From assembly GCA_005881435.1 (NCBI GenBank), contig VBHP01000090.1, positions 1-35,184 of the forward strand: a stretch of DNA of 35,184 bases, in the 5' to 3' direction. Of this stretch, positions 1 to 10,270 are shown piece after piece. Made by a program: the position numbers and the translations under genes. The DNA comes from Chloroflexota bacterium. GTDB taxonomy: Bacteria; Chloroflexota; Limnocylindria; P2-11E; CF-107. Numbering within the stretch: the stretch's first letter is position 1; every line of letters begins with the position of its first letter. Under the pieces are notes generated by a model, which saw only the letters and a list, made by a program, of their open reading frames with translations, ran no database searches and was not told the origin of the DNA.

Positions 1-669
1 TAGGTCCGCGATCTCAGGCGTGACCGGGCAATTCGTAGCTCTGCCACCCTGCGCCGTGTTCGTGATCCAGTGCGCGCTGCTGCGGTAGATGGCGCAGATG
101 CATTCGTCGCCGACGACGAACGAGCGGATGTCACGTTGCGGCTTGGGGATGTATTCCTGGATGTAGTAGATCGCGTGCAGGTAGCTGCCCAGCGTCTCTT
201 TGTGCTCGAGCAACGCCTCGGCGGCGTCGCGGTCGTTGACCTTCGAGAGCAACCGCCCCCATGAGCCGATGATCGGCTTCAGCACCACCGGATAGCCCAG
301 CTCTTCGACGGCTCGCAGCGCCGATTCCTGCGTGAACGCGATGCGCGTCCGCGGCGTCGGTACGCCGTCGCGCAGCAGCGCCACCGTGGTGAGGAACTTG
401 TTACCGCAGGTATCGGCGACCTGGTAGGTGTTGACGGTGGGGATGCCCCATTGTTCGAAGATCTTCAGCGCGTAGAGCGCTCGCGAGTGCTGGATCGCGC
501 GTTCGAGCACGACATCGATGGCCAGGTCGGGCGGATCCTCGAGGGCGAAGACCAGCGTGCGGTCGTCGAGGATCACCGGTTCGATGCCGCGCCGGCCCAG
601 CTCCTCGAACAGGAGCTTCTCCTCGAGGCGAACGCGTGACATCAGCACGCCGACGCGCGGGACGGTCAC
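1..669 (-). CDS. lysX: LysX, ATP-grasp LysW-glutamate/aminoadipate ligase (partial, runs off the window start)
   Basis: Reverse frame from GTG at 669 reads [37 protein letters not shown]...[19 protein letters not shown]...[16 protein letters not shown]...[20 protein letters not shown], a RimK/LysX ATP-grasp pattern. 4-bp GTGA overlap with lysW. Confidence 0.9.
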   Translation of the reverse strand, partial: MTVPRVGVLMSRVRLEEKLLFEELGRRGIEPVILDDRTLVFALEDPPDLAIDVVLERAIQHSRALYALKIFEQWGIPTVNTYQVADTCGNKFLTTVALLRDGVPTPRTRIAFTQESALRAVEELGYPVVLKPIIGSWGRLLSKVNDRDAAEALLEHKETLGSYLHAIYYIQEYIPKPQRDIRSFVVGDECICAIYRSSAHWITNTAQGGRATNCPVTPEIADL

Positions 670-833
670 TCGCCCCAGTCCTCTTCTTCGGCGGGCGCGA
701 CGGCGAGCTCGAGCGGCTGCAGGTTCTTGACTTCCAGCTCGGTGCCGCAGTCCGGACATTGCACGATCTCGCCGGCCATCGGCTTGTTGCCGACCCCCAC
801 GTTCGCGCCGCATTCGGGACAACTCGAAGCCAT
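666..833 (-). CDS. lysW: LysW amino-group carrier protein
   Basis: [55 protein letters not shown]: two CPxC zinc-ribbon knuckles and the diagnostic C-terminal EDWGE. GGAGGG upstream of ATG. Confidence 0.95.
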   Translation of the reverse strand: MASSCPECGANVGVGNKPMAGEIVQCPDCGTELEVKNLQPLELAVAPAEEEDWGE

Positions 834-871
834 GGGATCCCTCCCCACAAAAGCGGAAGCGCCGTTCGAGA

Positions 872-1408
872 TTAGGGCATGGCGTCGCCGCGGTCGACGT
901 GCACGACGACCCCGCGGCCGAGGAAGGTCGCCCCGGGCCAGGTGTCGCGCGGCGGCGCCGTGGCGACGTGGACGAACGCCTCCGTGCGATCGCTCGCCCG
1001 CAGCCGCGTGAGGAACGCGGTCTGCTGGCCAGGGATCGGCGGCGGCGGATCCGACAGGCCGGCGCCCACGAGGGCCGGCATCCCAAAGGCCGGCGCGTTG
1101 ACGCGGATCGCACCCAGCACCGTTCCAGTGAGATCGACGACGCGGCGAAACTCGCCGAAGGAACGCATCGTCGGCTCGAGCTCGGCATGCAGCGGCGACA
1201 GACGCTCCTCGGCCAGCGTCGCGTCCCGCTCCCCTTCGAAGAACGTCAGCACCGCGCCGAACGCGAGGCCGTCGCCTTCGATCACCAGCCGCGAGGTACC
1301 GCGCATAGCCTCCAGCGAGCGCCGTGCGAGGTCACCGCTGTAGAACGCGCGTCGCGCCTCCCAATCCGGTCGGACCGCCTCCGCGACGCGGAGATGAAAG
1401 GCGCGCAC
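872..1408 (-). CDS. hypothetical protein (178 aa)
   Basis: Complete GTG-start ORF, 1 bp after the stop of the upstream Rdx gene on the same strand. No family recognised. Confidence 0.6.
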   Translation of the reverse strand: MRAFHLRVAEAVRPDWEARRAFYSGDLARRSLEAMRGTSRLVIEGDGLAFGAVLTFFEGERDATLAEERLSPLHAELEPTMRSFGEFRRVVDLTGTVLGAIRVNAPAFGMPALVGAGLSDPPPPIPGQQTAFLTRLRASDRTEAFVHVATAPPRDTWPGATFLGRGVVVHVDRGDAMP

Positions 1409-1409
1409 G

Positions 1410-1664
1410 TTATGCGCTCGCCTTCGCCGCCAAACGCTCGCGCACCGCGAGCGACACCGCGTCGGGGTCGGCGAATCCGCCGTCGCGGCGCATGGAATGG
1501 ACCAACTCGCCGTCGACCGAGACCTCGAAGGTCCCGTCGAACCACGGGATGAGCTCGATGGCCGACAGCTTGGAGCCGAATGTACGCATCAGCGAGTCGG
1601 CGAGCGCGAGCGTTTGCGGCTCGTAGCCGCACTCCGCGCAGTAGGAGATCGCGACCTTGACCAT
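1410..1664 (-). CDS. Rdx/SelW-like selenoprotein-family protein, Cys form
   Basis: MVKVAISYCAECGYEPQTLALADSLMRTFG...ELIPWFDGTFEVSVDGELVHSMRRDGGFADPDAV: N-terminal CxxC and F-V-DG..v.S..R.G.FP-like Rdx pattern. Alternative start at 1673. Confidence 0.8.
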   Translation of the reverse strand: MVKVAISYCAECGYEPQTLALADSLMRTFGSKLSAIELIPWFDGTFEVSVDGELVHSMRRDGGFADPDAVSLAVRERLAAKASA

Positions 1665-1665
1665 G

Positions 1666-2289
1666 CTAGCCACGTCCGGCCGGCGCGCGCGTGACGAGCT
1701 CCCGCAGCTGCCGCACGACCTCGCGGTCGGCGAATGACTTCGTCTCGGTCCGCATCTTCACGAGCGCGTCGTGGAGGCGTTGCCGCACGTCTTCCGGCAG
1801 CGCATCGATCGGATCCGCCGGCGAGCCGAATCCTGCGTCGCTGGCGTAGATCTCGCGGCGCTTCCGATCGCGCAGCTCGGTGACGCTTCGCGGACGCTCG
1901 ATGAACACCGCGATCTCGCGGAACTCGTCGTCGAAGAACGCGAACACCGGTATCGACCGGTAGGTGCCCTCATTCAGGTACTGATCCATCAGGTCGAGAT
2001 TCTGGTCGCGCAGGAAGACGCGAAGGTCGAGCTTCCTCGTCTCGCCCGCGATGCGTCCGAGGAGCGGCAGGTTGGCCACCACGTCCCCGCACCAATCCTC
2101 GGCCAGGACCATGACGTGGAGTGGACGCGGCAGTGCGCGGAAGGCCGCCAGGTCCTGCTCCGTGAGCGGCGCATCGCGCTCGTTCTCCTCGAACCGCTCC
2201 CGGTTCCGAGTCATCTGCGCCTTCCACGCTTCGTAGCTCAGGCCTTGCTGAAAACGGTCCGGCGTAATCCCCATTCGATGCTCCTTCAC
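1666..2289 (-). CDS. thioredoxin-family protein
   Basis: LHVMVLAEDWCGDVVANLPLLGRIAGE...LRVFLRDQNLDLMDQYLNEGTYRSIPVFAFFDDEFREIA: thioredoxin-like fold motifs (WCGD, later cis-Pro IPVFAFFD). Confidence 0.8.
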   Translation of the reverse strand: MKEHRMGITPDRFQQGLSYEAWKAQMTRNRERFEENERDAPLTEQDLAAFRALPRPLHVMVLAEDWCGDVVANLPLLGRIAGETRKLDLRVFLRDQNLDLMDQYLNEGTYRSIPVFAFFDDEFREIAVFIERPRSVTELRDRKRREIYASDAGFGSPADPIDALPEDVRQRLHDALVKMRTETKSFADREVVRQLRELVTRAPAGRG

Positions 2290-2369
2290 GTTCGATGTCT
2301 CAGGTACCTAACAGCCGCCGCCCCGGCGCATATGCCCCGGGTGGCACCGGCGTTGCACGAACCGGCACC

Positions 2370-2801
2370 ATGGACGATATGCAGCATCCTGACCCGGACG
2401 AGCCGGCCGACGCCGGCGGTGTCGCCGAGCACGACCCGATGAGCGCCGTGGACGAGAACGAGACCTACCTGCCGCCGATGGATCCGGTGGAGAAGCCCGA
2501 CGCCCACGGAAACCCCCAGATCGTCGGCGGGTTCAGCGCCGATTCGATGAGCGACGAGCTGCCGATGCCGCGCCCGGTGACCGGCGGCTCGCCCGACGAG
2601 GCGCTCGCCGAGCGCGTCCGGCGCGAGCTGCTCGAGGATGCGGCCACGACGGACCTGGATATCGAGGTCGAGGTCGTCGATGGGACCGCGTTCGTCCGAG
2701 GGCGCGTCAGTGATCTCGTCGACGTCGACAACGTGATAGCCGTCGCCGGTCGCGTCCCGGGGATCGTCGACGTCATCGACGAGCTCGCCGTCGGCGACTA
2801 G
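2370..2801 (+). CDS. BON-domain protein
   Basis: C-terminal ERVRRELLEDAATTDLDIEVEVVDGTAFVRGRVSDLVDVDNVIAVAGRVPGIVDVIDELAV matches the BON pattern. Start uncertain (2295, 2370 or 2379). Confidence 0.75.
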   Translation: MDDMQHPDPDEPADAGGVAEHDPMSAVDENETYLPPMDPVEKPDAHGNPQIVGGFSADSMSDELPMPRPVTGGSPDEALAERVRRELLEDAATTDLDIEVEVVDGTAFVRGRVSDLVDVDNVIAVAGRVPGIVDVIDELAVGD

Positions 2802-2808
2802 TACCGCT

Positions 2809-3189
2809 TTACGTCTCTGAGACTTCGAAAGCCTCGTCGGCCTTCGAGACTTCCTCGAGGATCTTCGTCTCTTCCTCGGTGCGGCGGACCTCGCGCTTCA
2901 GCAGGCCGGTGACTTCATTGAACACGCGGCCACCGAAGGCGATCGCGAATCCCTCCGCGACGGTCGAGATGCCCGGCATCCCCGAAACGAGTCGTGGGCG
3001 GAACAGCGCCGCGAGGACGAACCCCACCCACGAGCCCAGGCACAGGTGGCAGGAGACGAGCTCGCCGGCGTAACTCGAGCGCTCCGCGATACGCTCGCGC
3101 ACCGGCTTGAACAGCAGCGATTCGGTCACGATCGTGGTGATCTGGTTGCACGCAGCGGCAAGGGTCAGCCAGCGGATCAACGCGCTCAT
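2809..3189 (-). CDS. small membrane protein, DUF1360-like
   Basis: LVSCHLCLGSWVGFVLAALFRPR: CxxC(L)G.W-G membrane motif typical of DUF1360-type proteins. ATGA overlap with the upstream gene. Confidence 0.6.
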   Translation of the reverse strand: MSALIRWLTLAAACNQITTIVTESLLFKPVRERIAERSSYAGELVSCHLCLGSWVGFVLAALFRPRLVSGMPGISTVAEGFAIAFGGRVFNEVTGLLKREVRRTEEETKILEEVSKADEAFEVSET

Positions 3190-3473
3190 GCGGCGAGCCG
3201 GAACAGCCGCTCCGGCGGTCCATCGAATGAGTCGAGGATGTCGTGCGCGTCGAGGACGTCGTCATTCGTGAGCGGCACGCCCTCCGGCGCATCTTCGACG
3301 ACTTGCTCCACGATCGCGAGCGTCGTCTCGCCGCAGCCGGCGCAGGCGATCCGGATCAGCAAGCGACTTTCCTCGGTCGACAGGCCACGGACCATGCCCT
3401 CGGAAAGCTGGGCGGTGCACGACGGGCAGCGCAGCTGCTCGATCTGCTCCAGGATCGAACCCATCCAGTCCAT
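3186..3473 (-). CDS. CpXC-like zinc-ribbon protein
   Basis: MDWMGSILEQIEQLRCPSCTAQLSEGM...RIACAGCGETTLAIVEQVVEDAP: two CxxC knuckles. Confidence 0.6.
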   Translation of the reverse strand: MDWMGSILEQIEQLRCPSCTAQLSEGMVRGLSTEESRLLIRIACAGCGETTLAIVEQVVEDAPEGVPLTNDDVLDAHDILDSFDGPPERLFRLAA

Positions 3474-3635
3474 GACGGCCACCCGTGCAGAGCCGCTGCC
3501 AGCGCGTCCAGATCGTGGGGCTGGACGACCGCCCGCCGTGCGGACGACCGAGACGACACCCTCGCGCCGATGCGTTACCACAGTGCGACGTATCGCGCCT
3601 TTTGGCGCATCGTTCGTACTCTCTAGAGGAGCAAG

Positions 3636-6380
3636 ATGGGAATGGCCGTAGCGCAGTCGCGCGACGCCGACACCGCCACGCGCACACAACAGCTCGTCGG
3701 CATGGTCGTGTCGCACACGCACTGGGATCGCGAGTGGTACCTGACCTTCGAGCGATTCCGCATGCGCATGGTCGACATGCTCGACACCGTCCTCGACATC
3801 CTCGATACCCGTTCCGACTTCCGCGCCTTCACGCTCGATGGCCAGACGGTCCTGTTGGAGGACTACCTCGAGATGCGCCCGGGCGAGGAGGCTCGCGTCA
3901 GGCGTCACGTGCGCGAGGGTCGCTTATTGATCGGCCCGCACTACGTGCTGGCCGACGGCTTCCTCTCCTCCGGCGAGACGATGGTGAGAAACCTGTTGAT
4001 CGGCGGCCAGGTCGCCGAGCGATTCGGTCGCGTGATGAAGGCGGGTTACCTGCCGGATAACTTCGGTCATCCGTCCCAGATCCCGCAGCTGCTCGCCGGT
4101 TTCGACATCAACACCGCGGTCATCTACCGGGGCGTGCGTCACGACAAGTCTGAGTTCCTGTGGCAGTCGCCCGACGGCACGAACGTCTTCACCGCGTTTC
4201 TGCCCGAGGGTTACTGCAACGCCAACGTGCTGTCGACATCGCCGCAGCTCTTCGCCGAGAGCACCAGGGAGACCATCGAGAGGCTCCGCGCCTACGCCAC
4301 CACGCCGTACGTCCTGATCATGAACGGCTGTGACCACATGTCGCCGCGCGGAGACCTCGAAGACGCCATCCGTTCGATCAACAAGGAGGTCGACGACACC
4401 ATTCGGCTGGAGCAGGGAACCTTCGAGGAGTTCGCCGTCTTCGTCCGCGAAAAGGCGCCGCACCTCGACGTCGTGGCGCGTGAATTCCGCGCCGGGCGTC
4501 CGGGACGGATCACGCCCGGCGTCATCAGCACGCGGATGTATCTGAAGCAGACGAATTTCCGCGCCTTCACCATGCTGGAGCGCGCGGCGGAGCCGCTCAG
4601 CGCGATGGCTTCACTCCTGGGCGAACGGTATCCCGCGACGTACCTGGCGTACGCCTGGCGAAAGCTCTTGCAGAACATGCCGCACGATTCGATCACCGGC
4701 TGCAGCACCGACGCGGTGCATCGCGACATGATGGCCCGGTTCGGCAGCGTGCTTGATGTCGGCGAGGAGCTGGCGCACCGCGGGGCGCTGGCCATCGCGG
4801 ACCGCGCGGCGCGAGGCCGCCCCGAGGGACCGGCGGGATTCCTCACCTACAACGTCCTGCCCGCGCTGCGCCGCGAGCTGGTGCGTCAGCGATTGCATTT
4901 TCTCGAGTCCGGCGCGGAGTTCCACGTCGTCGACGCCGGCGGCCGGACGGTGGCGACCCAAGTTCTCGGCCGGAAGCCGATCAAGATCGACTACTCCGCG
5001 CGCTTCGAGACTTTCGACGCGGACGGCAAACCGTATCCCGTCGTGCTCGCCGCGGACAAGGCGCAGCGGGCGGCGATCCGGTCAGAGAAGCGGTGGCAGC
5101 GCTGGGTTGGCGAAGAGGTCGAGCTGTTGTTCGCGGCGGACCTGCCGGGCATGGGATACGCCACATACGAGGTGATTCCGGGGCCGAGCGCGGCGCCGAC
5201 GACGGACCTGCGATCGGGCGCGGACTGGGCCGAGAACGCGCGGCTGCGGGTCCAGGTGCACCGGGACGGCACGTTCGACGTCGTGGACAAGCGCACCGGC
5301 GGCAGCTATCGCGGCCTGGGCGCGCTCGAATCGGGCGGCGATCGCGGCGACGAATACACCTTCGCCGCGCCGCAGCAGGATCGGATCGCGACGACGCGCG
5401 GTGCCCGCGGCGACGTGCGCGTCGCGGAGTCTGGTCCGCTTCGTGTCACCTTCGAGGTCCGCGTGGCGCTCGACGTCCCGCTCGAGCTCGCGCCGGAGCG
5501 GGTTCGACGCTCCGACAAGCGGGTGGCGCTACCGATCGTCACTCGTATCAGCCTGGCCGCGGGAGGCGAGCGCGTCGAGGTGTCGACCACCGTCGAGAAC
5601 AGCGCCAAGGACCATCGTCTGCGAGCCGTCTTCCCCGCGCCGGTCCGCACCGACGTGGCGCACGCGCACGGCCAGTTCACGGTCGACGTCCGGCCGATCG
5701 AGCTGACGTCGGAAGAGCGCGAGCGCGAGCTGCTGAAGGACGAGGAGCGCGAGGAGACGACGCAGCCGCATCGTTTCTTCGTCGACGTCAACGACGGCAG
5801 CTCGGGCCTGGCGGTGCTGAATCGCGGTCTCACCGAATACGAGGTCGAGCGCACCGGCGACGGCGTGCGCATCTGCCTGACGCTGCTGCGGTGCGTCGGC
5901 TTTCTCTCGCGCGACGACTTCCACACCCGGGCCGGCGGCGCCGGCCCGTACCTCGCGACGCCCGACGCGCAGTGCCAGGGCACGCACCAGTTCGACTACG
6001 CCGTGGTGCCGCATGCCGGTGGCTGGGTCGAAGCGAACGTGCACGGGCAGGCCGAGTCGTTCGTCACGCCGGTCCACTCCGCGGCGATCGCCACCGCGAT
6101 CGATACGCCGGTGCGCAGCTTCGTCTCGATCGACGCTCCGGAGATCGTCTTCAGCGCCTTCAAGCTCGCGGAGAATTCCGACGACTTCGTCCTCCGTGTC
6201 TACAACATCGCGCCGCGCGAGGCCCAGGGGCGAGTGCGCTTCGGTTGGAAGCCGGCATCGGTCCGGCTGGCGAAGCTGTCGGAGCAGCCGCTCCAGGAGC
6301 TCGCTGCACACGACGATTCGGTCCGGCTCACGCTGCGGCCGAGCGAGATCTGCACGCTGCTCGTCAGCCGCCCGGCGTGA
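3636..6380 (+). CDS. glycoside hydrolase family 38 alpha-mannosidase
   Basis: VVSHTHWDREWYLTFERFRMRMVDMLD...FTLDGQTVLLEDYLEMRP...GYLPDNFGHPSQIPQLLAGFDINTAVIYRGV...NMPHDSITGCSTDAVHRDM: GH38 signature, GAGGAG SD upstream of ATG. Confidence 0.95.
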   Translation: MGMAVAQSRDADTATRTQQLVGMVVSHTHWDREWYLTFERFRMRMVDMLDTVLDILDTRSDFRAFTLDGQTVLLEDYLEMRPGEEARVRRHVREGRLLIGPHYVLADGFLSSGETMVRNLLIGGQVAERFGRVMKAGYLPDNFGHPSQIPQLLAGFDINTAVIYRGVRHDKSEFLWQSPDGTNVFTAFLPEGYCNANVLSTSPQLFAESTRETIERLRAYATTPYVLIMNGCDHMSPRGDLEDAIRSINKEVDDTIRLEQGTFEEFAVFVREKAPHLDVVAREFRAGRPGRITPGVISTRMYLKQTNFRAFTMLERAAEPLSAMASLLGERYPATYLAYAWRKLLQNMPHDSITGCSTDAVHRDMMARFGSVLDVGEELAHRGALAIADRAARGRPEGPAGFLTYNVLPALRRELVRQRLHFLESGAEFHVVDAGGRTVATQVLGRKPIKIDYSARFETFDADGKPYPVVLAADKAQRAAIRSEKRWQRWVGEEVELLFAADLPGMGYATYEVIPGPSAAPTTDLRSGADWAENARLRVQVHRDGTFDVVDKRTGGSYRGLGALESGGDRGDEYTFAAPQQDRIATTRGARGDVRVAESGPLRVTFEVRVALDVPLELAPERVRRSDKRVALPIVTRISLAAGGERVEVSTTVENSAKDHRLRAVFPAPVRTDVAHAHGQFTVDVRPIELTSEERERELLKDEEREETTQPHRFFVDVNDGSSGLAVLNRGLTEYEVERTGDGVRICLTLLRCVGFLSRDDFHTRAGGAGPYLATPDAQCQGTHQFDYAVVPHAGGWVEANVHGQAESFVTPVHSAAIATAIDTPVRSFVSIDAPEIVFSAFKLAENSDDFVLRVYNIAPREAQGRVRFGWKPASVRLAKLSEQPLQELAAHDDSVRLTLRPSEICTLLVSRPA

Positions 6381-8110
6381 CCGCGATCACGCACTTCTTC
6401 GGCGACGCCTACGACGCGGAGATCAGCGCTGGAGAACGACCGGAGCTCCGCGTCCGGGTACGCGGCCGCGAGCTCCTGGCCCTGCGCGTGGCGTCCGCGG
6501 TGGATGCCGGGGGCAAGCTCGACGTCGCCGGGGCCCTGGACGCGCCAGAGGTCCGCGAGCCGGCGGCGGGGCTCGAGCTGGTGTGGCGCGGTCGCACCGC
6601 GTTGTGGGACGAGATCGTGCTGCGAGCACACTTCGATCGCGATGCCATTCGGTTCGGCTACACCATCCGCGGCCGCGGCGACATCGATCGCGCGCATTTC
6701 GGCGCGGACGCGAAAGGCCGCTCGCGAGCGGTCCATCAAGTGCTGTGGTCGCCCGAGCCGACGGGCGATCAGACCATCCGCTTCGCGCTGGGTGAGCGCG
6801 CGCTCATCAGCGTCTCCAGCGACAAGACCTTCCACCTCGGGCATTGGTTCTTCACGCCGCCACCCTTCGCGTTCGCGCTCGGATCCGGCGACGAGGACGC
6901 GTGGCTGGTCGCCGGCGTACTGTCGCGCGCGGAGGACTCCAACTTCACCGCGTTCGAGGTCGGTCCCGGCGACGGGCTTTCACTCTCGCTGCGGTACGAC
7001 GGTCACGAGCGGGTCGACGGCACGTGGCACTCCCCTGACCTCGTTCTGCTCCCCGCGCCGGACCCGTATCCGGGCCTGTCGGCGTATTGCGAGCTGCTGC
7101 GGCGCGAGTCCTTCGCTCCACTCCTGCCTTCGGTCGCGTCGCGACCCGGCTGGTGGAGCGAGCCGATGTTCTGCGGGTGGGGCGAGCAGTGCGTCGTCGC
7201 CGACGCGAACGCGACGCAGACCCTCACGGCACGCGCCACGGACTACGCCACCGAGACGCAGTACGAGACCTTCGTGTCGCGGCTCGAGGCGCATGGCATC
7301 GCCCCCGGCACGATCGTGATCGACGACAAATGGCAGCGCGCCTACGGCACCAACGAGCCCGACCCGGAGAAGTGGCCGCACCTGTCGCGCTTCATCGCGG
7401 CGCAGCACCGCCGCGGTCGCCGGGTGCTGCTGTGGCTGAAGGCGTGGGATCCCGAAGGTCTCGACGCCGCGACCGAGTGCATCCTCGCCGACGACGGCAC
7501 GCCGCTGTCGGCGGATCCGACCGCGCCCCCATACGCGGCGCGGTTGCGGTCGTCGGTCCGGCGCATGCTCGTCGAGCTCGGCTCCGACGGCTTCAAGCTC
7601 GACTTCACGCACCTGATCCCGACCGGACGCGGCGGCCGTTCGCGCGACGGTCTCTGGGGTCTGGCGCTGATGCGCGCGTACCTGTCATTGCTCCACGACG
7701 CGATGCGGAGCGTCCGCGCCGACGCGTTGCTCATCGCCCACAACGCCAATCCGGCCTTCGCCGATGTCGTGGACATGCTCCGGCTCAACGACGTGCCGCA
7801 GGTGCTGGGACAGCCGAAGAGCTACGTCGCGGCGATGGAGCATCGCGCCCGGATCGCCCGTGCCGCATCGCCGCTGTGGCTGCTCGACACCGACAATTGG
7901 CCGAGCCCCGATCGCGCCTCTTTTCGTGAGTACCTCGAGCACCAGGCCCGGCTCGGCGTCCCGTCGCTGTACTACGCCAGCCGCATCCGCTGGCGCACCG
8001 ACGACGAGCCCTGGGTCGACGAGGAGCTGCGCGAGGAGGACTTCGCCGCCCTGCGCCACGCCTGGGCCGAGTATCGGTCGCGCTTGACGCCCATCGCCGC
8101 CGTCACCTAG
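6377..8110 (+). CDS. clan GH-D-like (GH31/GH36-type) glycoside hydrolase
   Basis: GTG start in a GTGA overlap with the GH38 stop. PGTIVIDDKWQRAYGTNEPDPEKWPHLSRFIAAQHRRGRRVLLWLKAWDPEG...GFKLDFTHLIPTGRGGRSRDG resembles the TIM-barrel strands and catalytic KxDF of alpha-galactosidase/glucosidase clans. Confidence 0.75.
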   Translation: MTAITHFFGDAYDAEISAGERPELRVRVRGRELLALRVASAVDAGGKLDVAGALDAPEVREPAAGLELVWRGRTALWDEIVLRAHFDRDAIRFGYTIRGRGDIDRAHFGADAKGRSRAVHQVLWSPEPTGDQTIRFALGERALISVSSDKTFHLGHWFFTPPPFAFALGSGDEDAWLVAGVLSRAEDSNFTAFEVGPGDGLSLSLRYDGHERVDGTWHSPDLVLLPAPDPYPGLSAYCELLRRESFAPLLPSVASRPGWWSEPMFCGWGEQCVVADANATQTLTARATDYATETQYETFVSRLEAHGIAPGTIVIDDKWQRAYGTNEPDPEKWPHLSRFIAAQHRRGRRVLLWLKAWDPEGLDAATECILADDGTPLSADPTAPPYAARLRSSVRRMLVELGSDGFKLDFTHLIPTGRGGRSRDGLWGLALMRAYLSLLHDAMRSVRADALLIAHNANPAFADVVDMLRLNDVPQVLGQPKSYVAAMEHRARIARAASPLWLLDTDNWPSPDRASFREYLEHQARLGVPSLYYASRIRWRTDDEPWVDEELREEDFAALRHAWAEYRSRLTPIAAVT

Positions 8111-8120
8111 ACCACCGCCA

Positions 8121-8711
8121 GTGACATCCGCTCGCGACGAGCCGGCGATCGTCCGTTCCATGCTCGAGGCGAGCGCGGAGGCGATCCGCGCCTGCGTCGC
8201 GATCACGGACGACATCGCCGCGGCTGCCCGGCGGATCGGCGACGCGCTCGAGGGCGGCCACAAAGTGCTGATCTGCGGCAACGGCGGCTCCGCTGCCGAC
8301 GCGCAGCATTTCGCCGGTGAGCTGCTCGGCCGCTTTCGCTCGTCGACGCGCCCCCCGCTGGCCGGGCTCGCGCTTTCCGCCGACGCCGCGGTGATCACGT
8401 GCATCGCCAACGATTTCGACTACGACGACGTCTTCGCTCGCCAGGTGCGGGCCCTGGCGCAGCCGGGCGATGTCTTGATCGGCATCAGCACCAGCGCCAA
8501 GAGCGAGAACGTGCTGCGCGCCTTCGCGGCCTCGCCCGACGGAACGCTCCGCATCGCCCTGGTCGGGCCGGGCGGAGCGCTCGCCGATCGGGCCGACATC
8601 GCCCTCCGTGTGCGCGCCGACGCAACCGCCCACATCCAGGCCGGGCACATCGCCGTGCTGCACGCGATCTGCGAAGCGCTGGAGCGCCGATTCGACCGCT
8701 CATTGGACTGA
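8121..8711 (+). CDS. gmhA: SIS-domain phosphosugar isomerase, GmhA-like
   Basis: GGHKVLICGNGGSAADAQHFAGELLGRF...ALSADAAVITCIANDFDYDDVFARQVRALAQPGDVLIGISTSAKSENVLRAF: sedoheptulose-7-phosphate isomerase family pattern. Substrate not determinable. Confidence 0.85.
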   Translation: MTSARDEPAIVRSMLEASAEAIRACVAITDDIAAAARRIGDALEGGHKVLICGNGGSAADAQHFAGELLGRFRSSTRPPLAGLALSADAAVITCIANDFDYDDVFARQVRALAQPGDVLIGISTSAKSENVLRAFAASPDGTLRIALVGPGGALADRADIALRVRADATAHIQAGHIAVLHAICEALERRFDRSLD

Positions 8712-8798
8712 ACGCGGCACTCGGTATGCGACTACGGATTTGCGGCGGATATAGCTCGGACGCTCGGGCGGGCATCCGTGATGACATTAGGAGGGGAT

Positions 8799-10238
8799 AT
8801 GGACACAGGCACCGGCGAAAAAAACCGCACGCTCACCCGGCGCGAGCTGGTGCGCCGCAGCGCGTTGTTCGGCGGCGCGGTGGTCGTGGCGCCGATCATC
8901 GCGGCGTGCCAGCCCGGCGCGACTCCGGGCGCGAGCACGAGTCCGGGCGCGAGTGGTTCGACCGCGGCGCAGAAGGTCACCATCCGCGTCTGGGGCTACG
9001 GCCTCGACGATGCGCGCGCGAAGGCACGGCTCAACGTGTTCAAAGCCGCGAACCCGAACATCGACGTGCAGCCGGTCGGCGGCACGCTCAATACGCAGCA
9101 GTTACTGACGGCCGTCGCATCGGGCGACCCGCCGGAGGTCATCAACACCGACCGCACGCAGGTCGGCTCCTGGGCGGGCCGAAGCGCCATCGACCCGATC
9201 ACCGATCTGATCGACAAAGACAAGTTCGATATGAGTCAGTTCTATCCGGCCACGGTCGAGCAGGTGAAGTACAAGGGACAGACCTACGGCGTTCCGCACT
9301 TCGCGACCATCGACCTCTTCTGGATCAACAACAAGGTGCTCTCCGATGCCGGCACCGATCCCGCTTCGGTCGATCCGGGGAACTGGGACCAGCTGCAGTC
9401 GCTCGGCGAGAAGCTCGCGAAGGTGTCCGGGGGGAAGGTCACGCGCACGGGCTTCGACACCAAAATGCAGGACGGCCGCCTGTACTACTGGACTTGGGCC
9501 AACGGCGGCGACCTCTTCAGCTCGGACGGTTCGAAGGCCCAGTTCACCGACGCGAAGGCCGTGGAGGCGTTGACCTGGGCCCGCGACGCGGTCAAGAAGC
9601 AGGGCGGGGAGAAAGCACGCGCCGCGTTCTCGCAGACCCAGGACTTCTTCTCGCCGAACAACCCGTTCCTCATCGGGCAGACGGCGATGACGATCTTCGA
9701 GCAATGGCTGCTCGGCGTGCTCGCCGACCCGGGTCCGAACTTCGCGTTCACCGTGCTGCCGCCGCGCAAGCGGAACTCCAAGGATCCGCTCACGACGGTC
9801 ACCGGCGGCGCGTTCGCGATCCCGAAGGGCGTCAAGGCCGACAAGCGGCTCGCAGCCTGGGAGTTCATCAAGGGCATGGTCTCGACCGACGCCTGGATCG
9901 CCGGCCAGAAGGCCACGTTCATGGACAAGCAGTCCAAGAACCAGAAGTACACGCCGACGATCACCGGCAACATCAAGGCCGACCAGGAAGACATGAACAC
10001 GGTCTACAAGTCCATCGGTCCCTCCTACGACGCGGCCATCAAGACCTGGCAGACCGCGCTGAACGCCGGGAAGTATCCGTACTCCGGCCCGGTCGCTCAG
10101 CAGATCAGCGACCTGGTCACGGCCAACGTGAACGACGCGTTGCAGGAAGCGAAGCAGCCGGCGGACGCGCTGAAGAAACTGAACGACGACGCGCAGAAGG
10201 CCATCGACGATTACGCCAAGGGGCCTGGGAACAAGTAG
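8799..10238 (+). CDS. ABC transporter sugar-binding lipoprotein
   Basis: AGGAGG SD. N-term LTRRELVRRSALFGGAVVVAPIIAACQPG (Tat-like twin Arg and lipobox IAAC), then family-1 extracellular solute-binding protein features. Confidence 0.9.
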   Translation: MDTGTGEKNRTLTRRELVRRSALFGGAVVVAPIIAACQPGATPGASTSPGASGSTAAQKVTIRVWGYGLDDARAKARLNVFKAANPNIDVQPVGGTLNTQQLLTAVASGDPPEVINTDRTQVGSWAGRSAIDPITDLIDKDKFDMSQFYPATVEQVKYKGQTYGVPHFATIDLFWINNKVLSDAGTDPASVDPGNWDQLQSLGEKLAKVSGGKVTRTGFDTKMQDGRLYYWTWANGGDLFSSDGSKAQFTDAKAVEALTWARDAVKKQGGEKARAAFSQTQDFFSPNNPFLIGQTAMTIFEQWLLGVLADPGPNFAFTVLPPRKRNSKDPLTTVTGGAFAIPKGVKADKRLAAWEFIKGMVSTDAWIAGQKATFMDKQSKNQKYTPTITGNIKADQEDMNTVYKSIGPSYDAAIKTWQTALNAGKYPYSGPVAQQISDLVTANVNDALQEAKQPADALKKLNDDAQKAIDDYAKGPGNK

Positions 10239-10270
10239 CTGGCATGTAAGTAGCTGACGCGAGGGAGGCG

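Noticed and set aside
5093-6376. N-terminal 428 aa of ORF 5093-8110
   Set aside because: Out-of-frame overlap with the GH38 gene; the true GH-D-like CDS starts at GTG 6377 in a GTGA overlap.
8930-8975. Repeat TCCGGGCGCGAG-CACGAG-TCCGGGCGCGAG near the SBP lipobox
   Set aside because: Explained as the usual low-complexity Pro/Gly/Ala/Ser linker after a lipoprotein cysteine.
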